From positions 11,126,908 through 11,190,907 of the forward strand of contig NC_040021.1 of NCBI RefSeq assembly GCF_000972845.2: a stretch of 64,000 nt of DNA, written 5' to 3'. The notes beneath the pieces were generated by a model, which saw only the letters and a list, made by a program, of their open reading frames with translations, was not told where the DNA came from and made no database searches. The stretch is from Larimichthys crocea (lineage: Eukaryota > Chordata > Actinopteri > Sciaenidae). Within the stretch, counting starts at the first letter, position 1; the number at the start of each line of letters is the position of its first letter. The position numbers and the translations under genes were made by a program. Shown here in pieces: positions 48,800-63,100 of this stretch.

Positions 48800-51700
48800 A
48801 CTGTGTCCACTTATTCCATCAAACTCCGTGTTGTCCAGCAGTGTGATGCTTCATTTCAGAGTTGTAAAATATCACATAGCTGGAGTTCACAACCAACCAT
48901 CAAGCCACAACTTTACTGTGCGAGTTGAGCTGAAAGGAGGGGAGAGTTTTATTTTAAGGATGGGACCGAGGCTGCTGCCTGCTTTTACAATGGGGTGGAG
49001 GAAGGATTTATTTGTCTTAGTTTAATCTTTTAAAAAAAAAGAAGAAAAAAAAGAAATGGTGCTATGTTTTAAAAAGATGTAAAAGGTGATTAAAAGATAT
49101 CAAAAGTAAAAGTATTACAGTATATGCAACAGAAATATTGTATAAGCCTGATAAATGTTGATAAATTGCGTTAGCAACATACTTTGGGGTGGTTTACAGA
49201 CTCATCACATGTTTTGCATCTGCAACTGAAGCTGTCAGATAAATATACTGCAATAAAATAGTGGTATGTAGAGTGTTTTTTAATGAAATACATTGTACAC
49301 AGCACATTAACAACTAGTAAAAAGAATCCAAGCTGAATTATGAATGAATTGTAGCCTTAAAAAGTCCTGTTTGTTCACACTCTCTACATAAGTCACATTC
49401 GTTTCACTTAGTGTAGTACTTTGTGTAGTATCACTACATATCTTAACATCATCCATGTCCCATAGGTTGAGAACCACTGCCCCTAGAGTCCAACTGAGAT
49501 TATGTATGTGGCAGATCCTTTAGTAAAAGTAACAATATCACAATGTCAAATTATATTACACATTCACTGTTTTATTCAAGTTAAAGCACAGAAGTCTTAA
49601 CAACAAAATGCAGTCAAAGTTTAATAAGTAAAAGTACTTTGTAGGCCGCTTTTATTATTATATTGTTGGATATTTATCAATGATGCAGCATCTAAGCTGC
49701 TTTATAAGGGTTTTATTGGTATTTCAACCATATACACGACACGCAGTGAAACGAGACCATGGTACTACATGAAACATAAAACATAGTGCAACACAGGACT
49801 TCTTTAAAGTGCACACACACACATTACGACACAAAACACAACAAGTGCTGACACTGCATTACGTCCAATTTGACTTAAGTAACAGACAGACAGAGTGGAG
49901 CAGACTTGGAGGTGTGTATTCAATGTTGTAGCTGGTTAAAGTTGAGCTAATTTATAATGGATTTATGTCATTTGCATGTACAATCACAACTTGTAAAGTA
50001 TAGTTGTTAAATTAAATGTAGTGACTTAAAAAGTACAATATTTCACTCTAAAATGTGAAAGATTATATGAAGAAGTATAAAGTACTTTAAGGCCATACAT
50101 CCCCGCGTTACACCCACACCAGTGTTTGGTTATTTTGGCTGATTAAAGCTCTTCTCATGATTGTGTGGGCACGTTCAGACTGCTTGATTGACCTCTCGCT
50201 CACTCCTCTCTCCCTGCTGCACTAGTTGGGCCTCAGAGGACGAGACAACTTTCATCTTTATCTTTATTATTTATTCATGAAGTTTGACGACCTCACATGA
50301 TTCCCATCATAACTCTGTCTTACTTTAACATGAGCAGAGATCTAATCGGCCGTGTGGAGGTGAGCAGAGTGCGAACATTTTGACTTGTCATGCTAGGAGA
50401 AGCAGCAGTGGTGTTGTATTCAAGTGTCTCCGAAAGTCATGACATTGAGCCAACATACACAATACCAGGGCACTGAAACTGAAGCAGCTAAATGGAATAG
50501 AGCCATTGTTCATTTCATGCTTTTCCTGTTGTGATACGTCAACATGTCTTTCATGAAAAGGTCTTTTTAGTTACATTTTCCTTGTTAGGTTGAGCTCATT
50601 TATAAGTAGATATGACCTGCTTTTATAAGGGTTTACTTATTAATAGTAATATGATTACTAACATCTACACTCATCACACAATATTGACTGACAGCACAAC
50701 TTTAAGTTTGTAAGTTATTTGTGTTTGATAGTGTTTGTTTTGTTAATATTTTTGTGCAGATTTGTGTACTGTATTTGTGTATATGTAGCTAGTGTTGTTA
50801 TCCAATAGCCCTGACCTGACTATAAATAAGATAAATAAGATACAGAACACGGAGCAGTTTGTAGGGCGGCCCCGTTTATGTACTGCAGTAATGTTTCAGT
50901 ATGAGATTACCAGCACTCTGTAATATGTCTCACATTGCCTGGTTACAGACCTCTATCTTTCTATTATTTGTTGTGTGCTCACCGTTTCCACCTCTGTTAT
51001 CTCATCATCATCACACACCTCCTGACCACTCCGTTTCCTGCTTGCTGTGATATTCCCAAGGAAGTGCTATATTTACAGGGATAAATCAATGTCATACGCG
51101 TTTGGGAAGAATGGGTCACCTGACATGTGTAACTTTGTTACATTGCCAAAGATGGTGTTGATATGTACATGAACTCAGCTGCTCTAAGTTTCCAACCGGA
51201 GATCGTCAGTGGTGATACAATAGGATGGAAAAATACTTGCGCTGATTTATTTTGAAATGACTTACCTGTTTTTAATGACTGCTGCCACATTAAATAATCA
51301 CTGATGAGTATAAAACTGCAAAGATTTCATTTCTTCGTACAGAAGAATGTGCTTTTTTATAGACGTGGACAGACATCAAATAGTGAATCCGTGTCTCACA
51401 GCACATAACACTGGGAGCTTTTACTCAAATGGAAACAGGATGAGGAAGAGTAGCGCTGGCATAATTGCTGACAGCCTGTGGTTGTGTGAGGGAGATGAAG
51501 ATGAAGAGGAGGAGGGTTTAAAGTCGGCGCCAGCATGCAATTGGTGCATGAAGTGATTGAGATTTTGAATTATGTGAATGAGATGATGAGGGCCTGCTAC
51601 TGCCTCACAGTTCAATCCATTAAGAAGGACAGATCTTATCGGTGTGTTTGTGTTGGATACACAGGAGTGATGTTTTATAATATAAAGATATAGACTGATT

Positions 51701-54700
51701 GTAGACTAGTATTTGGATGCATGAATTAGAGTGGCACATGCAAGATTTTGGTGAATAAACTTTGGCACAATCACAGTTTCCATTCACTCCTAAATGTGTT
51801 GTCAGAAAAAGGGAATTATCATTCATAGCAGTACACCATGTCCAAATCTGTCTCGCAAAAAGGCAAAAAGTTGGACATCAGTCATAGATCTGACCGAAAA
51901 CGATTCATCTTTGCAAATTACTAGACGTGTTTTGACGTGATCTACAACTGTCTGAGATTATTTTTGAAAAACAAAATAAGGAAGGAAGGAAATTCATTGG
52001 AACATGGCAAAAAATAAAGTTTGTGTTTAGTGTCTGCAGTGTGGTGGATGATGAGTCAGGCATTGTGTCTGGAGGTGTCTGGTTTGCTGGGTATTTCCCA
52101 AAGATATTGGATCATATTATGACAGAACACTTCAACTTAATGTTATCAAATAAAATGAGAATGACTTGTTTACATCTTGTTTAACAGGGATGTAAAGGTG
52201 TTTTAGCATCAGACGTCATTACAGATATGTGTGTGGATGTCTAAAAATGAATAAATCAAGTGACAGAGAGCTTGGTTGTGCAAAAACATAGTTTCATTGT
52301 TTTTCTTACCTTCTGACGCCCACACAGCAAGAAACTCTGCAGGATTTTGGCGAAGGTGCAGAACCACAAACTGCACCCCCTCTCCATTCATCACTCGGGC
52401 AGCTGTCGGAAAGTGCACCCAAGACTATGTTTTAATGCAAAGACGCTGTGGAAGACGGGAACAGACAACAAATAAAGATACGTATGTTGAGATTCTGAAC
52501 TTTCAAACACTTTGTTATGATCACATCCTGAATGAGATTTCCTCTAACAGCTGTGTTTCTAGTCACAACTTAACGTAAACAGTCAACTTCTTGTTGAACA
52601 CATTAACATGCTTCGCATTCTAGCCCTGCATATTCAGACTGGTATATTTTTTCAGGGTGTCATTATCAAGGCTTATTCTTCTTGGCATGGGACAATTCCC
52701 TCTTAAAGGCTTAAAGTGCCAAATGGGCCTGCGCCCATGTGTGTGCGTGTACTGAGTGACATCTCTGGCCGCCCTTTCTGCAGGCACACAGTAATACAGC
52801 TGAAAGTCTATACCTAGGAAGGGGAAAACCTCACGAGTGCTTTAAATAAAGATGTCCAGAACCCTCCTGTTTTATGAAATATGTCTGCTTGTTGGTTCAA
52901 GTTCTGCTTTATTAACCCCGAATGTCTCCCCTAAAAATTTGTCATCTATGTTAAGAGCGTCTGTGACGCACAGCACCCCCCCCCTCCTCGTCCTCCCGAC
53001 CTCCCCCCAGATGCGAGACATAAATCACGGCAGAACCAAATTAGAATCTAAAAAAAGGAACAGAGAGGGGTATTTTGGTGAGCCTCTAATAACTCAGCTG
53101 CTTGTTCTAGGTGGAACAGTTGAGATGGCATCGTGTAAAACCCAACTGAGCCTCAGATAATGGTGATGATAAAACCTCAGATGCAATAAAAAGGTGCACG
53201 GGAGAATTAAAGTGACACTGAAATACACAATTTTATTGCAATCTGAGGATAACGCCAAACAGAATTTGAATTATTTGGATATTATGTTGCAGCTCAGGTG
53301 TGACTTTGGCTGATAATTGATAATACTAATTTGTTTGTGAAGATATTGGCATCATTTATATGATTATATCAAAACTTAACAACTTTATGTCTATATGCAT
53401 TCTTATACTGTGCAACTATCTTTTATATATATGACATATTTATGTATTTTACGTCTTATATTATATCTTTCTAGCAGGGCTGCGACATAATCAAGTTTTG
53501 ATTTATGATTATGGCGACTGAAAGAATTCACAATAACAATATTTTATTTTTATTCCTATTCAGACTGGTGCAAACCTCATCAGTTTTATACCAGTGGTCC
53601 GGTGGGATGTAGTTACCTCCGTCCACACTAGAGGGAAGCAGCAGAAAGAGGCATTCAGAGTAACTTTTTCTGGAAATTTCTGGAACATGATTTTGAACAT
53701 GTGTGCTGTATCTATTGTGTGTTATAATTCAAGTCACATCTTTATTAGGGAGAGATTAAAAATAACAAAACAAAAAAAACTGGATTCCATAGCAGCTAAA
53801 GCCACATGTGCAACTACCTGCAAGATTTACTGCATTAAACTTCCCCTACCAGCTGAAATAATAAAGTTTCAGCTCTTTGTGAACCTGTCTGAGACAAGAA
53901 ACGCGGGGTGTCTCGTTCAGTCTTACAGACAGGGCGTAGTAGCTGCACTGGGAATAAATCTGAACGCCTGACCTTGAGGGCCAGATGACTTGCAGCAGGT
54001 ACAGGATGAAAACAAATACAAGCGATGAAAAGATGTCATAACAGTTAAAATAAGAGTTTTAAGCTCCACACTTTGCAGAAATAATCATCTTAGTCTTATC
54101 AGTCAAAAGGCGAATGACCTATTTAACAGGAAATTATGACTCTTCTCTGTTTTTGAAAATATGGTCGTAACATGTCGTCACATTAACATTTATACCCTCA
54201 ATGTTTGCTTTGAAACTCTGCAGTTCGTGTTAAATTGGTGCATTTTTGTCCCTTGTAGGCTGTATGTCTTATGTCAGTACTTGAAACAGTCATTTGATGT
54301 CAGAAACTGTTCACAAACTCAATTCTCTATATGAGCCTACAAGCCAAATCTACGTATTTTGGGGTTTCTCAGTAATTTAAAATGTTACACATATTTTCAC
54401 AATAACGTGTAATAATGTAGTAAGCCACATCATTTCCCTTGCTTAAATAATCAGTTTAAGTAGTCTGTTCTGAAGGATTTCAATGTAATATAACTCTAAT
54501 AAATATTTCCCAACCTCGGGGGGTCTAGACATCCTAAGAGATCACAAGATAAATCTGCGGGGGTTAAAACATGATTAAAGGCCATATGAGAAATAAAAAT
54601 ACATTTGTGATGCATAAAACAGTTGATGTCCTGACTTGTTGCTTCTTTCTTGTGAAATACCCAAATACTCTGACTTTTCAGAAATCTAAAAAATGAAACA
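48800..54700. other. Intergenic sequence, no gene seen
   Basis: AT-rich single-copy sequence without exon-like ORFs bearing family similarity. Short open frames here overlap on both strands. No tRNA or snRNA was recognised. Confidence 0.5.
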
Positions 54701-54704
54701 ATTC

Positions 54705-55950
54705 AAGAAAGAACACTCCACACCGAGGCACTGATTTGTTGAAGAGGTCACAAGCCAGAAAGACTGAGAGCAAAGCCACACTTCACTCTAAGAAAACACT
54801 GATTCTTAATAAGTTCTTAAGGAACTTTTTTGTCCGTAACCCTTTTACGAGCTGCTGTGACAAGTGAATTCCCCCAATGTAGGATCATTAAAGTCTATCT
54901 GATCTTATGTTTTAGGCAATAATGTATTTTTTATTGCAGTGCATTCATCTGACAGCTTCTGACATGTGATTATTATAGTTTAAACAACCCAAATATGTTG
55001 CTAATTTGCTCCCTTGTGACCAACATCGATTAGGCCTATACAATATTTCTGCTGCAGATACCTACCTAATACTTTTACTTTTTAAATATATATATTTCTT
55101 ACTTATGAGTAATGTTTTATCAACCTTGTGTATATGAGCTGCTGTGACAAGTGAATTTCCCCCATGTGGGATCATTAAAGTCTATCCTATCATAACTTAA
55201 AAAACTAAAAAGAGACAGTGTGAACACCTTTGGGCATTCTTATGTTTATTAATCTTATTATTTTCCTTTTAAAGGTTCTTTGGAGTGCTGGGTGCTGATT
55301 ACTGGTTCTTTAAGTCACCCTTTGTGACAATGTGACATCCTGATTTTGATAAAAACCAACAAAGAGACAGTTTGAACACTTGAAGTGCATGTGGCTTTAA
55401 CTAATGGCTGCTATATGATGAAGAACCAACAGGACAAATGTTCCTTGCAGAACAAAACAAAAAATCAGACCTCTATGAAAGCAAAATGGGTCCACACTGA
55501 GGATATAACTTGTGAAGAGGCACTGATTTGTTTGAACCAGAAAGAATGAGAGCAAAGTCACACTATACGCTCTAAGAAAAACTGGTTCTTGATAAGGTCT
55601 CTGGAGAACTTTTTATCTTTAAGAAATCCTTTTTATGGTCATTTAAAGTCACAATTGCAGCACTTTTGGTGCTATTTATAACCTTTTTTATGCTTAATAA
55701 TCTTTTATTTTCCTCTTCAAAGGTTTTTTGAGGTACTAATTACAGTTTTTTTAAGTCCCTGTGATGAACTGACAACGTGTCCTGGGCTTGGCTCCTCCAG
55801 AAAATGAATGGATGGATGTTTTTTTTTAAAGTAACCTTTTGTAACAATGTGACCTGGTTTTGATAAAAAAAACAACAACAACAGCTTCGACTAATGGTTG
55901 CTACAGTATATGCCACAGTATCAAGAACTAACATGGGGAAAATGTTCCCC
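54705..55950. repeat. Diverged local direct repeats with LINE tails
   Basis: Segment 54705-54830 resembles 55489-55612 (GAGGCACTGATTTGTT, CAGAAAGA, TGAGAGCAAAG, CTCTAAGAAAA). Segment 55300-55445 resembles 55825-55950 (ACAATGTGACCTGGTTTTGA-like and CTAATGGTTGCTA). LINE-tail fragments containing GAGCTGCTGTGACAAGTGAA and CATTAAAGTCTATC are inserted at about 54848-54910 and 55135-55195. Confidence 0.65.
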
Positions 55951-56268
55951 ATGAAGAAACACTTTAGTTTCTTACTTAAAACTTTATATTTTAAGGGTGT
56001 ATGTATTAAAAGTCATGCACCTACTGTCACTAATACTTTTTTTTTTAATCACAGAGCTGGCTTTAAGCAACACTGCATTATAGGTTATAAATAAGTATTT
56101 CTGGCATGGGTTCAACTTCCTCACGCTGTCATTTTGTCAAATAATAAAACACCTGCTGCTAAGACAGACTTGTCTGTGTTTACAGCCATCACTTTTATTT
56201 ATTGACTCGTTTACGGTCTCTGTATCTAATCTATCTTGTTCCTCGGCTGAAACTTTCCTCTCTTCCAG

Positions 56269-56301
56269 TCTCTCTCTCTCTCTCCGTGTGTGTGTGTGTG
56301 T
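56269..56301 (+). repeat. (TC)n(GT)n compound microsatellite
   Basis: A TC run followed directly by a GT run. Confidence 0.9.
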
Positions 56302-56502
56302 TTTCTCGTCGGTTGCTAGGGGTGGAGCAAACAAACCTGTGTCTCCGTCGTCTAACATTATTTTCATCCATGCTTACGTATGGAGGCAGCTCTTCCGCAT
56401 TCCTCACAGACAAGAGGAGTACTTAAACGGGCTGATGCAACGACTTCAGCTAGTCCCAAAACCTACATCCGACAACTAACACCCACACCAGCCTTTTATT
56501 AT

Positions 56503-56586
56503 CACTGCGGATTTTTTTTTTTTTTGGACGCACAACAGGTAAAGTACTGCGGATTTTTTTTTTTTTTGGACGCACAACAGGTAAAG
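56503..56586 (+). repeat. 42-bp tandem duplication with a donor-like GTAAAGT
   Basis: Two near-perfect copies of ACTGCGGA, a T run and GGACGCACAACAGGTAAAGT. Each contains CAG followed by GTAAAGT, close to a 5' splice-site consensus. The region is CpG-rich and could hold a non-coding first exon, but nothing proves transcription. Confidence 0.7.
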
Positions 56587-57017
56587 TCTGCGCTTTAACC
56601 CCGTCGAGCCGCGTTGCTGTTGTTTTTATCCCATAATAGTCGGTAAATGTTATGTCATATTTGCATATTATTATTTTTTTTATATAAGAGTTTCTGTGTC
56701 ACTTTAACAGCAAGTGCTTTCACTTAATTGCTCTTAAAAAGAGTTTTTTTTTTTTTAAATTAAAAGTTTTTTTTTTCCTCTCGCGCCGCATTGAAGTCAA
56801 TTTGTTGCCGCCACGAGCTCTTTAAGTACGTTGTTGTTACAACTGTTGTAGCAACTGTCGCCTCACAGCTTGTTATTTACAGAGCCGTTAAAGATAAATT
56901 ACACCGGGACCGGAGGTATTTTCATCTGTGCAGTCTTAATTTCAGTGTTGCTAAACAGGAGAGAAGTGTCGGTTAGCCTTGTGAAGACAGTTATGTAACG
57001 CTACACGAGCCACACGC

Positions 57018-57018
<1 letters not shown>

Positions 57019-57060
<42 letters not shown>

Positions 57061-57105
57061 CTGCTATGCTAAGCTAAAGTGCTGCTGCACCCTCACTGCA
57101 GAGGC

Positions 57106-57134
<29 letters not shown>
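57019..57134 (+). repeat. Two (GT)n microsatellites
   Basis: GT runs at about 57019-57058 and 57106-57134, separated by 47 bp. Confidence 0.95.
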
Positions 57135-57137
<3 letters not shown>

Positions 57138-57199
57138 AATGTTACCACACAGAAACGTGAGATTTAAAGTTTGACAATGAAGCTGCACACACACTCATG

Positions 57200-60100
57200 C
57201 CATGTGTCCCTACTTCCACTACTACTACTACTGGAGAGTCAAATGTTTTTGCATGCTGACAGGATTTTTGCAAAAGTAACTCAAAAGATAACAAATGTTC
57301 ATGCATCAGTTCATGATTCAGTCTGTAAACATAGTTTTCCAGAGCACAGCGTGATGTCTTCGTACACACTGTTGCCCATAAAGTTGGAATAAAGTGTTGT
57401 GATTTATTCTTGATTGACAAAAAAGTGTGTCTTCTCCAACCAAACCACAATTAGCCCGATGTGTATAAATAGAAAATAACTTATTCCAGCTTTATTGGCA
57501 ATAATGTAGTCTTGTCTTGTCAGATTTACAGTGACCATAAAAACGGGAAAACATTTGAGAAACAGGAACCAGATAATGTTCACGGTCAACTCACTCCAAC
57601 GAGTAATCCGTTTTGAAACATTTCTGCTGGCTAATAACGACACTAATAAATATCTCGTTACTTTCCTGCAGCGTCCAAACACAGTTGCATCATTGACAGG
57701 AGGCTACTGACAAGTTTTCTCTGAGTAAGTATGTTTGAATTAATCCAAGATGCTCTCTCTCTCTCTTTCTCTGCTGCACTATAAAGAAACAACTTTTCTT
57801 GTCGTAGCGAGTTCACCTTGAAACATAAGTGAAGTAAATGAAGTGTGAAGTGTTATTTGGCGGCATGTGGGCACAGGCTCTCTATCTCTGCACTGCCCCA
57901 TCGTAGTGCTGCTCATCACGCTGAGTGTGTTTACCTTTAAATGCTCTAAATAACTCTTTTTGCGTGTTTGCGTGTCCTCGTCTCACATGTGAATTTGCAT
58001 ACTGCCTGTGAAACAGACTGTGATATTAAATTTCCTTCTGTGTTTTCCTTGTGCCGTTGTGATGAGTGAGTAAATATCCTCCTCCTGTCCACAAAAGATT
58101 TACATTCTGCCGTGTAACTGTAGCTCTGTCTAAGCTGCAGGTGGCTTTTGGTTATCTGCCCCGGTTGGCCTGAAGGTTAAAAGCCAATCATGGAATTGGA
58201 AATATGATGGACAGGGCTGGATCATGTGCATGCGGTTTGTGACTTGCAAGTTCATAGGTTCAGTGTTTTCCTATACAGTGAGTGCACGCTCGTACAACTA
58301 CATGCCGTGCGGGGGGGGACTATTTGTGTGTTCTTTTTATATATGTGTTTCCTTTGTGTCTTTATCTGTGTTTGCGTGTGTCTAAGTGATAGAGCGTGTG
58401 TTGCAGAGGGTTTAAATGCCCCAGCGCCTGCCCGGGCACATCCGTAGGATGGTTTCTGCATAAATGGAACGCTGCAGTGGATTAATGGGGAAGGGCTGGC
58501 GAGCCGACAAGCAGCGCAGGGCCGACAGGGCTGAGAGGCTGGACGTGGGTGCACAGGGTTTATTTTAAGTAGAAATGCCTTCCAGTGTGTCTCTGGAGAG
58601 AGCTGGAATTGCCAAGCTGCACCCCAGTACACTGAATAGACAGCAGACGCATTGCAGGCGAGCGAGCCAACTATGCAACAGCTAGGCTCAATGATACTAT
58701 TACTAATGCTGGGGTGGGGGGGTTGGGGGCAGCTATTCACTGCTGTACGTATCACATTGTAAGCCTTTCCACATGGTTTATAAAAACAGTGTCAGGACAG
58801 ACTAGACGTACTCTGCACCCAAATGTCCAAAGGTGTAACTGAGAGAAGAGACATCGAGACATTAAAGCCAGTGTTTGTTTCTTTTTTTAGCAGAGCGCAC
58901 ACTAAAAGCTTGTGTTTTAAAAGGCCTTTTATAGAGTTATGATTTCCAGATTTCCTGAATTTATTCTGGAAGCGAGCTTTTTATATTTACACAAGAAACA
59001 CTCGTCTCAACACTGACCTTTAGCTCACGACCCTTCGACTGCGACAAAAGGATCGAACACATAGTGCGGCGCAGACATGGAGGGCCTTGTTTAATCAGAG
59101 CAAGCGTGGGACAGATGAGGAAATGTCAGAGGACAAAGTATGAGACAGCATTAAAGTGACAACCACAGGTTACACAATGATCGTGATTGCTTCAACAGGC
59201 AGAATTAAATCTGATTTTCTGGACCTGATTGGCCAATACCTTGTCAAGGTTGCACATAACTTACAGTATGTTGGATTCGTCGTAGACGTGAACTCCATAC
59301 ATTTAAAATGCATTTTGATTCATTTAATCCATGTCTGAGCCAAAGCTCAGTGCCATGCAAAGTCTAATCCTGACTTACAATGTGGGGTAAAATAGTAATG
59401 TTATAATAATTCAACCAGGACCACCCAGTCGCAGAATATAGATGTGTGACTGTTTGAATGGCATGAAGCAAGCCAAGCAGGAACTCAGCCAATGATCACA
59501 TCGTAATGTTTGAATGAAGGCGGCCACAGTGCTCACGCCTTGTGCATATCTGCAGGTGCTTTGTGTTTTTTGACTTGACTGGAACATTTTTCATCCTGAG
59601 GCTGAAGTCGACAATAAAAAATGTAACAGTTCAACTTTCTGTTCTCTTGTGTAATTTCCTCGTGAACAAAAGATAACCTCCGCATGCACTGCACTCCTGC
59701 TTGCTCACTGCTTTGGCAACCAAAACCTGGAACATTAGGATCACTCATTACTCCTACAGCAGAGGATCTCTTCATGGCTGACAATGTTGCAAGGTTAAAT
59801 GTTCATAATTGCCTTGAATGGCTGTGGGAAGGTTTAGTCATCTTCACAAGAGGAATTTCAAAGGTTCCTTCTGTCTGTGGTGTCTGTTGAGCCCAAACGA
59901 GAAATGAAAGCTTTTCAGCTTGAAGAAAGAAGAGCGATCATATTTTCTGTTGTGACAATCACTTCCACTCCCCACATGCCATCACCCTTGAGTTTATTGG
60001 CCAGAGATGACCGCAGCACGATCAGAACAACAGCGTCTGTTCCCTCCTCGAGCATGTGTCTTGTCGCTCCAATGAAAATATAATGAGGGGGTTAGAGGAA

Positions 60101-63100
60101 TGTTGATACTGTATATTTGGACTGTCCTGTCCTCGAGGAAAGTTGGTGCCAAATTCCCTGGTTTCCTCGGAGGATTGCGAAAGGCTGTAACTCAACACAC
60201 AGCCTGACTGAGTGCAGACGGTAATGATGATCGTTGAGACCTTGGCCAGAGATCGAGAGAGTGTGCCTTGGCCCGAGCCTTCGCGCTCATTGTTCACTTT
60301 CAGCGCTCATGTAGCGTTAGACCTGTTGAGGCTGTATGCAGGAGTTTTTCAAGATGCTGGTGTGTGGGCCTTTTTGCAATGCGTTATTAGTCCAGAATTA
60401 GACTTTAATAAAGCGTGCTGACGAAAAAAAATAAGTGGTCAAATAGCATCTTGGAAAGCACGCGTGTCTTTCCCGTAATGCCACGATCCAGTGATTTAAA
60501 GTTGAGTTGTTTGGCAGCACAAAAACATAACTCAGGGAAAGATAAATTAGCAAGCAAATATTTTTGACTCCTGCACTAAGTCGGCAAAATGACTGCGCTG
60601 GTATTGATTAGCTGTTAGTGGGCTTCTTTTATGGAAAAGGCAACGGTATGTGTGTGTAATGAGTTGCTTTTGAAAAGCCCCTCTAACCCCCCCCAACACT
60701 CTCCTTCACCGTCTCTATAGGGGATGAGGATAATAGGGCCTCCAGTCGTGCTGCTGGCTATTGGTAAGGAGCCGAATTCCTCAGCACTGCTAATTGCTCT
60801 CAGGAATGACTCAGGAAATGGACACATTTAGTCGAGCTGAAGACAGATGGAGTATGTGAGCAAAGAAACCAGCATATTGTAAATATATAATGTATATATA
60901 ACATGCTGACTGCTTGCACATGCACACTCTCTTCACACACACCTCCAGCTATCTACATCTCACATGTGTTTAGATTTTTGGGCAGAGAGCCAGATGCTGC
61001 GTTGGGTACGGGGTCCTATATTTCATAACTAATACGTGACCATATCCGCTCCCCGCCCTTGGCTTCAGCTCGTCTCCTCTCCGTTCTGCCCTGAGAGGCA
61101 GCGGTGCTCGGGCTGTGTAGGTGTCTTTGTTCAAGGCTAGTGTGGGCCTAAAAAGCTCACTGTGGCACTGCCTTTTTTCTGCTCGACTGCAAAAGCACAG
61201 TAACGCCGTTGCATCATCAAACGCTGACCACTAATCCTCGGCTGCAGGCTGCTACTGACAGAGAGAGAAAGAGGAAAAAAAAAATACCCGTCTTTTGAAA
61301 AAATGTAAAAATCACTTTGACTCATGCTTGCAACGACAAAAAAAAAACAAAAACTGCGAGACACGCATCAGCAAACTTCGTCTGTGTTGTACAGATGAGA
61401 CATCTTTCATGCCTCGAAGCTTGACGGGGTGTTGAATTTGCAAGGGGGATTTTTAAGACGGGCAGGTTGAAAGAGACATAAAACAAACGTTCTACTCAAC
61501 GTTTGACTCAAAAGCAATCCACGTCAGGGGTCTGTTATGTGTTTTGAGTTTATAGCAGCGCAATAAAGCGTCTGCAAACTCACTTTTATGTCTCATAATT
61601 GATAGGCATCTCGCTTCAGTCGTCATTTCACCTTTTGTTTTGGAGGCCGCTGGCAAATCTTATGTGGGGTTCTGATTTCTGTGCCCTGATGTCATGCAGA
61701 CAAATAGGAGGTTATATGTGTATTTCTGCATGTGTGTGTGGTGAGAGTCTGGCCTCAGCTGCATGCTTCAACAAGCCATAGCAAGGAGTGGGGCTTTCCT
61801 CCGCAATATATCTGACAGAGCAGGCTTGCATTACATTGTACTTAGATATATGAGGCAGTCTAATAGACATAAAATATGATTATTCCTGAATTGACTTATT
61901 ATTTTAGAGTTCGCTTCAATTGAAAAATCATGTGTGTCCAGGATGGAGCCTAATCTGAGTCTGTCCTGAGTGTCTGGCCAACTTGGATATTGGACTCCAT
62001 TTTGGCTCTGAAAGCGATTTGCTCAGTCATTCCTAATGGGTGCTTCAGTTCCTGTGGCTGTCCTCTCGGCCCAGGGGTTAGTTTGGATTGCATCCTTTGA
62101 ATTCCAGCACAGTTATCGGCCGGCAATGAGCAACATATGAAAAATGACGGTGTGTACATGTGGAGGCTTTTCTAAAACGTAGAGGTGTGTACTGTCTTAC
62201 ACTACTGAATCGTCTGAAATGTTTTTTTGTAAGCTCACACCGCTCTTTCAAAGCCTTTCTGATAAATACAGTGGTGTACTATTGTTTTTTGTGGCTATTT
62301 TAAAAGGAGCTCCCGCTCTCTCTCATTCACCTCTGGATTAGCTGACATATGGTTTGCCTTGTTCTTAGACAGCCTCTCTGCAGAAAGAGAACGCCTTGGC
62401 ACCTTCCATTCCTCCACCTCTCCTGGGAGTTTGAAAGAGAGAGGGAATTTTGTCTGAGAGAGATTTTTACCAGGGCTGTCTTGTTCTTTTCCTTTCCAGC
62501 AAAAACAACAGGCCGCTGCCAAGTGCAGTGTAAATGGGAGTATACATACAGTGGGAGAGAGGGAGTGAGGGAGGGAGGAAGGGAGGAAAGGAGGGAGGGA
62601 GCAGTCGGGATTTAAATAATAAAATGCCTCATTGGACACTGGCTCCACATACCAACTTGCCCTTGGAGTGAATAAATCATGCAGACTGAAGGTGGGGAAG
62701 AACAGGTCAAACTTAGCGTGGAGATTGGCTGAAGGAGTGCGAGTTGATGTACTGTAATATCTAATGTTTTAGATCATCAATACAGGAATTTTACATGATA
62801 CATGCAGTAATCTCTTGACACATATGTCAGATTTTAACTCATGTAGCAGAGAAACAAAGTCAGCTGCACTTCAGAAGTGATTTCCTCCTACTAAAAGTGA
62901 GCTGATGCTCGCTGGTAAACTCCCGTCCAACTGTAAAAACACTTTGAGGACCAGCCCATAAGCAGGGTGGAGTACATTAGAATAGAGTTACATAACCTTG
63001 TTTTTTTTCATTACCTCCTTTATGGCTTTTGTAATAGAGCAAGTCTTTCAGCAGCAAAGAAAGAAAAACTTGGTTTAACTTACAATACAGTCAGCCCGTC

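Noticed and set aside
58252..58755. 167-codon minus-strand ORF
   Set aside because: No family similarity, no splice or promoter context, and it overlaps open frames on the other strand.
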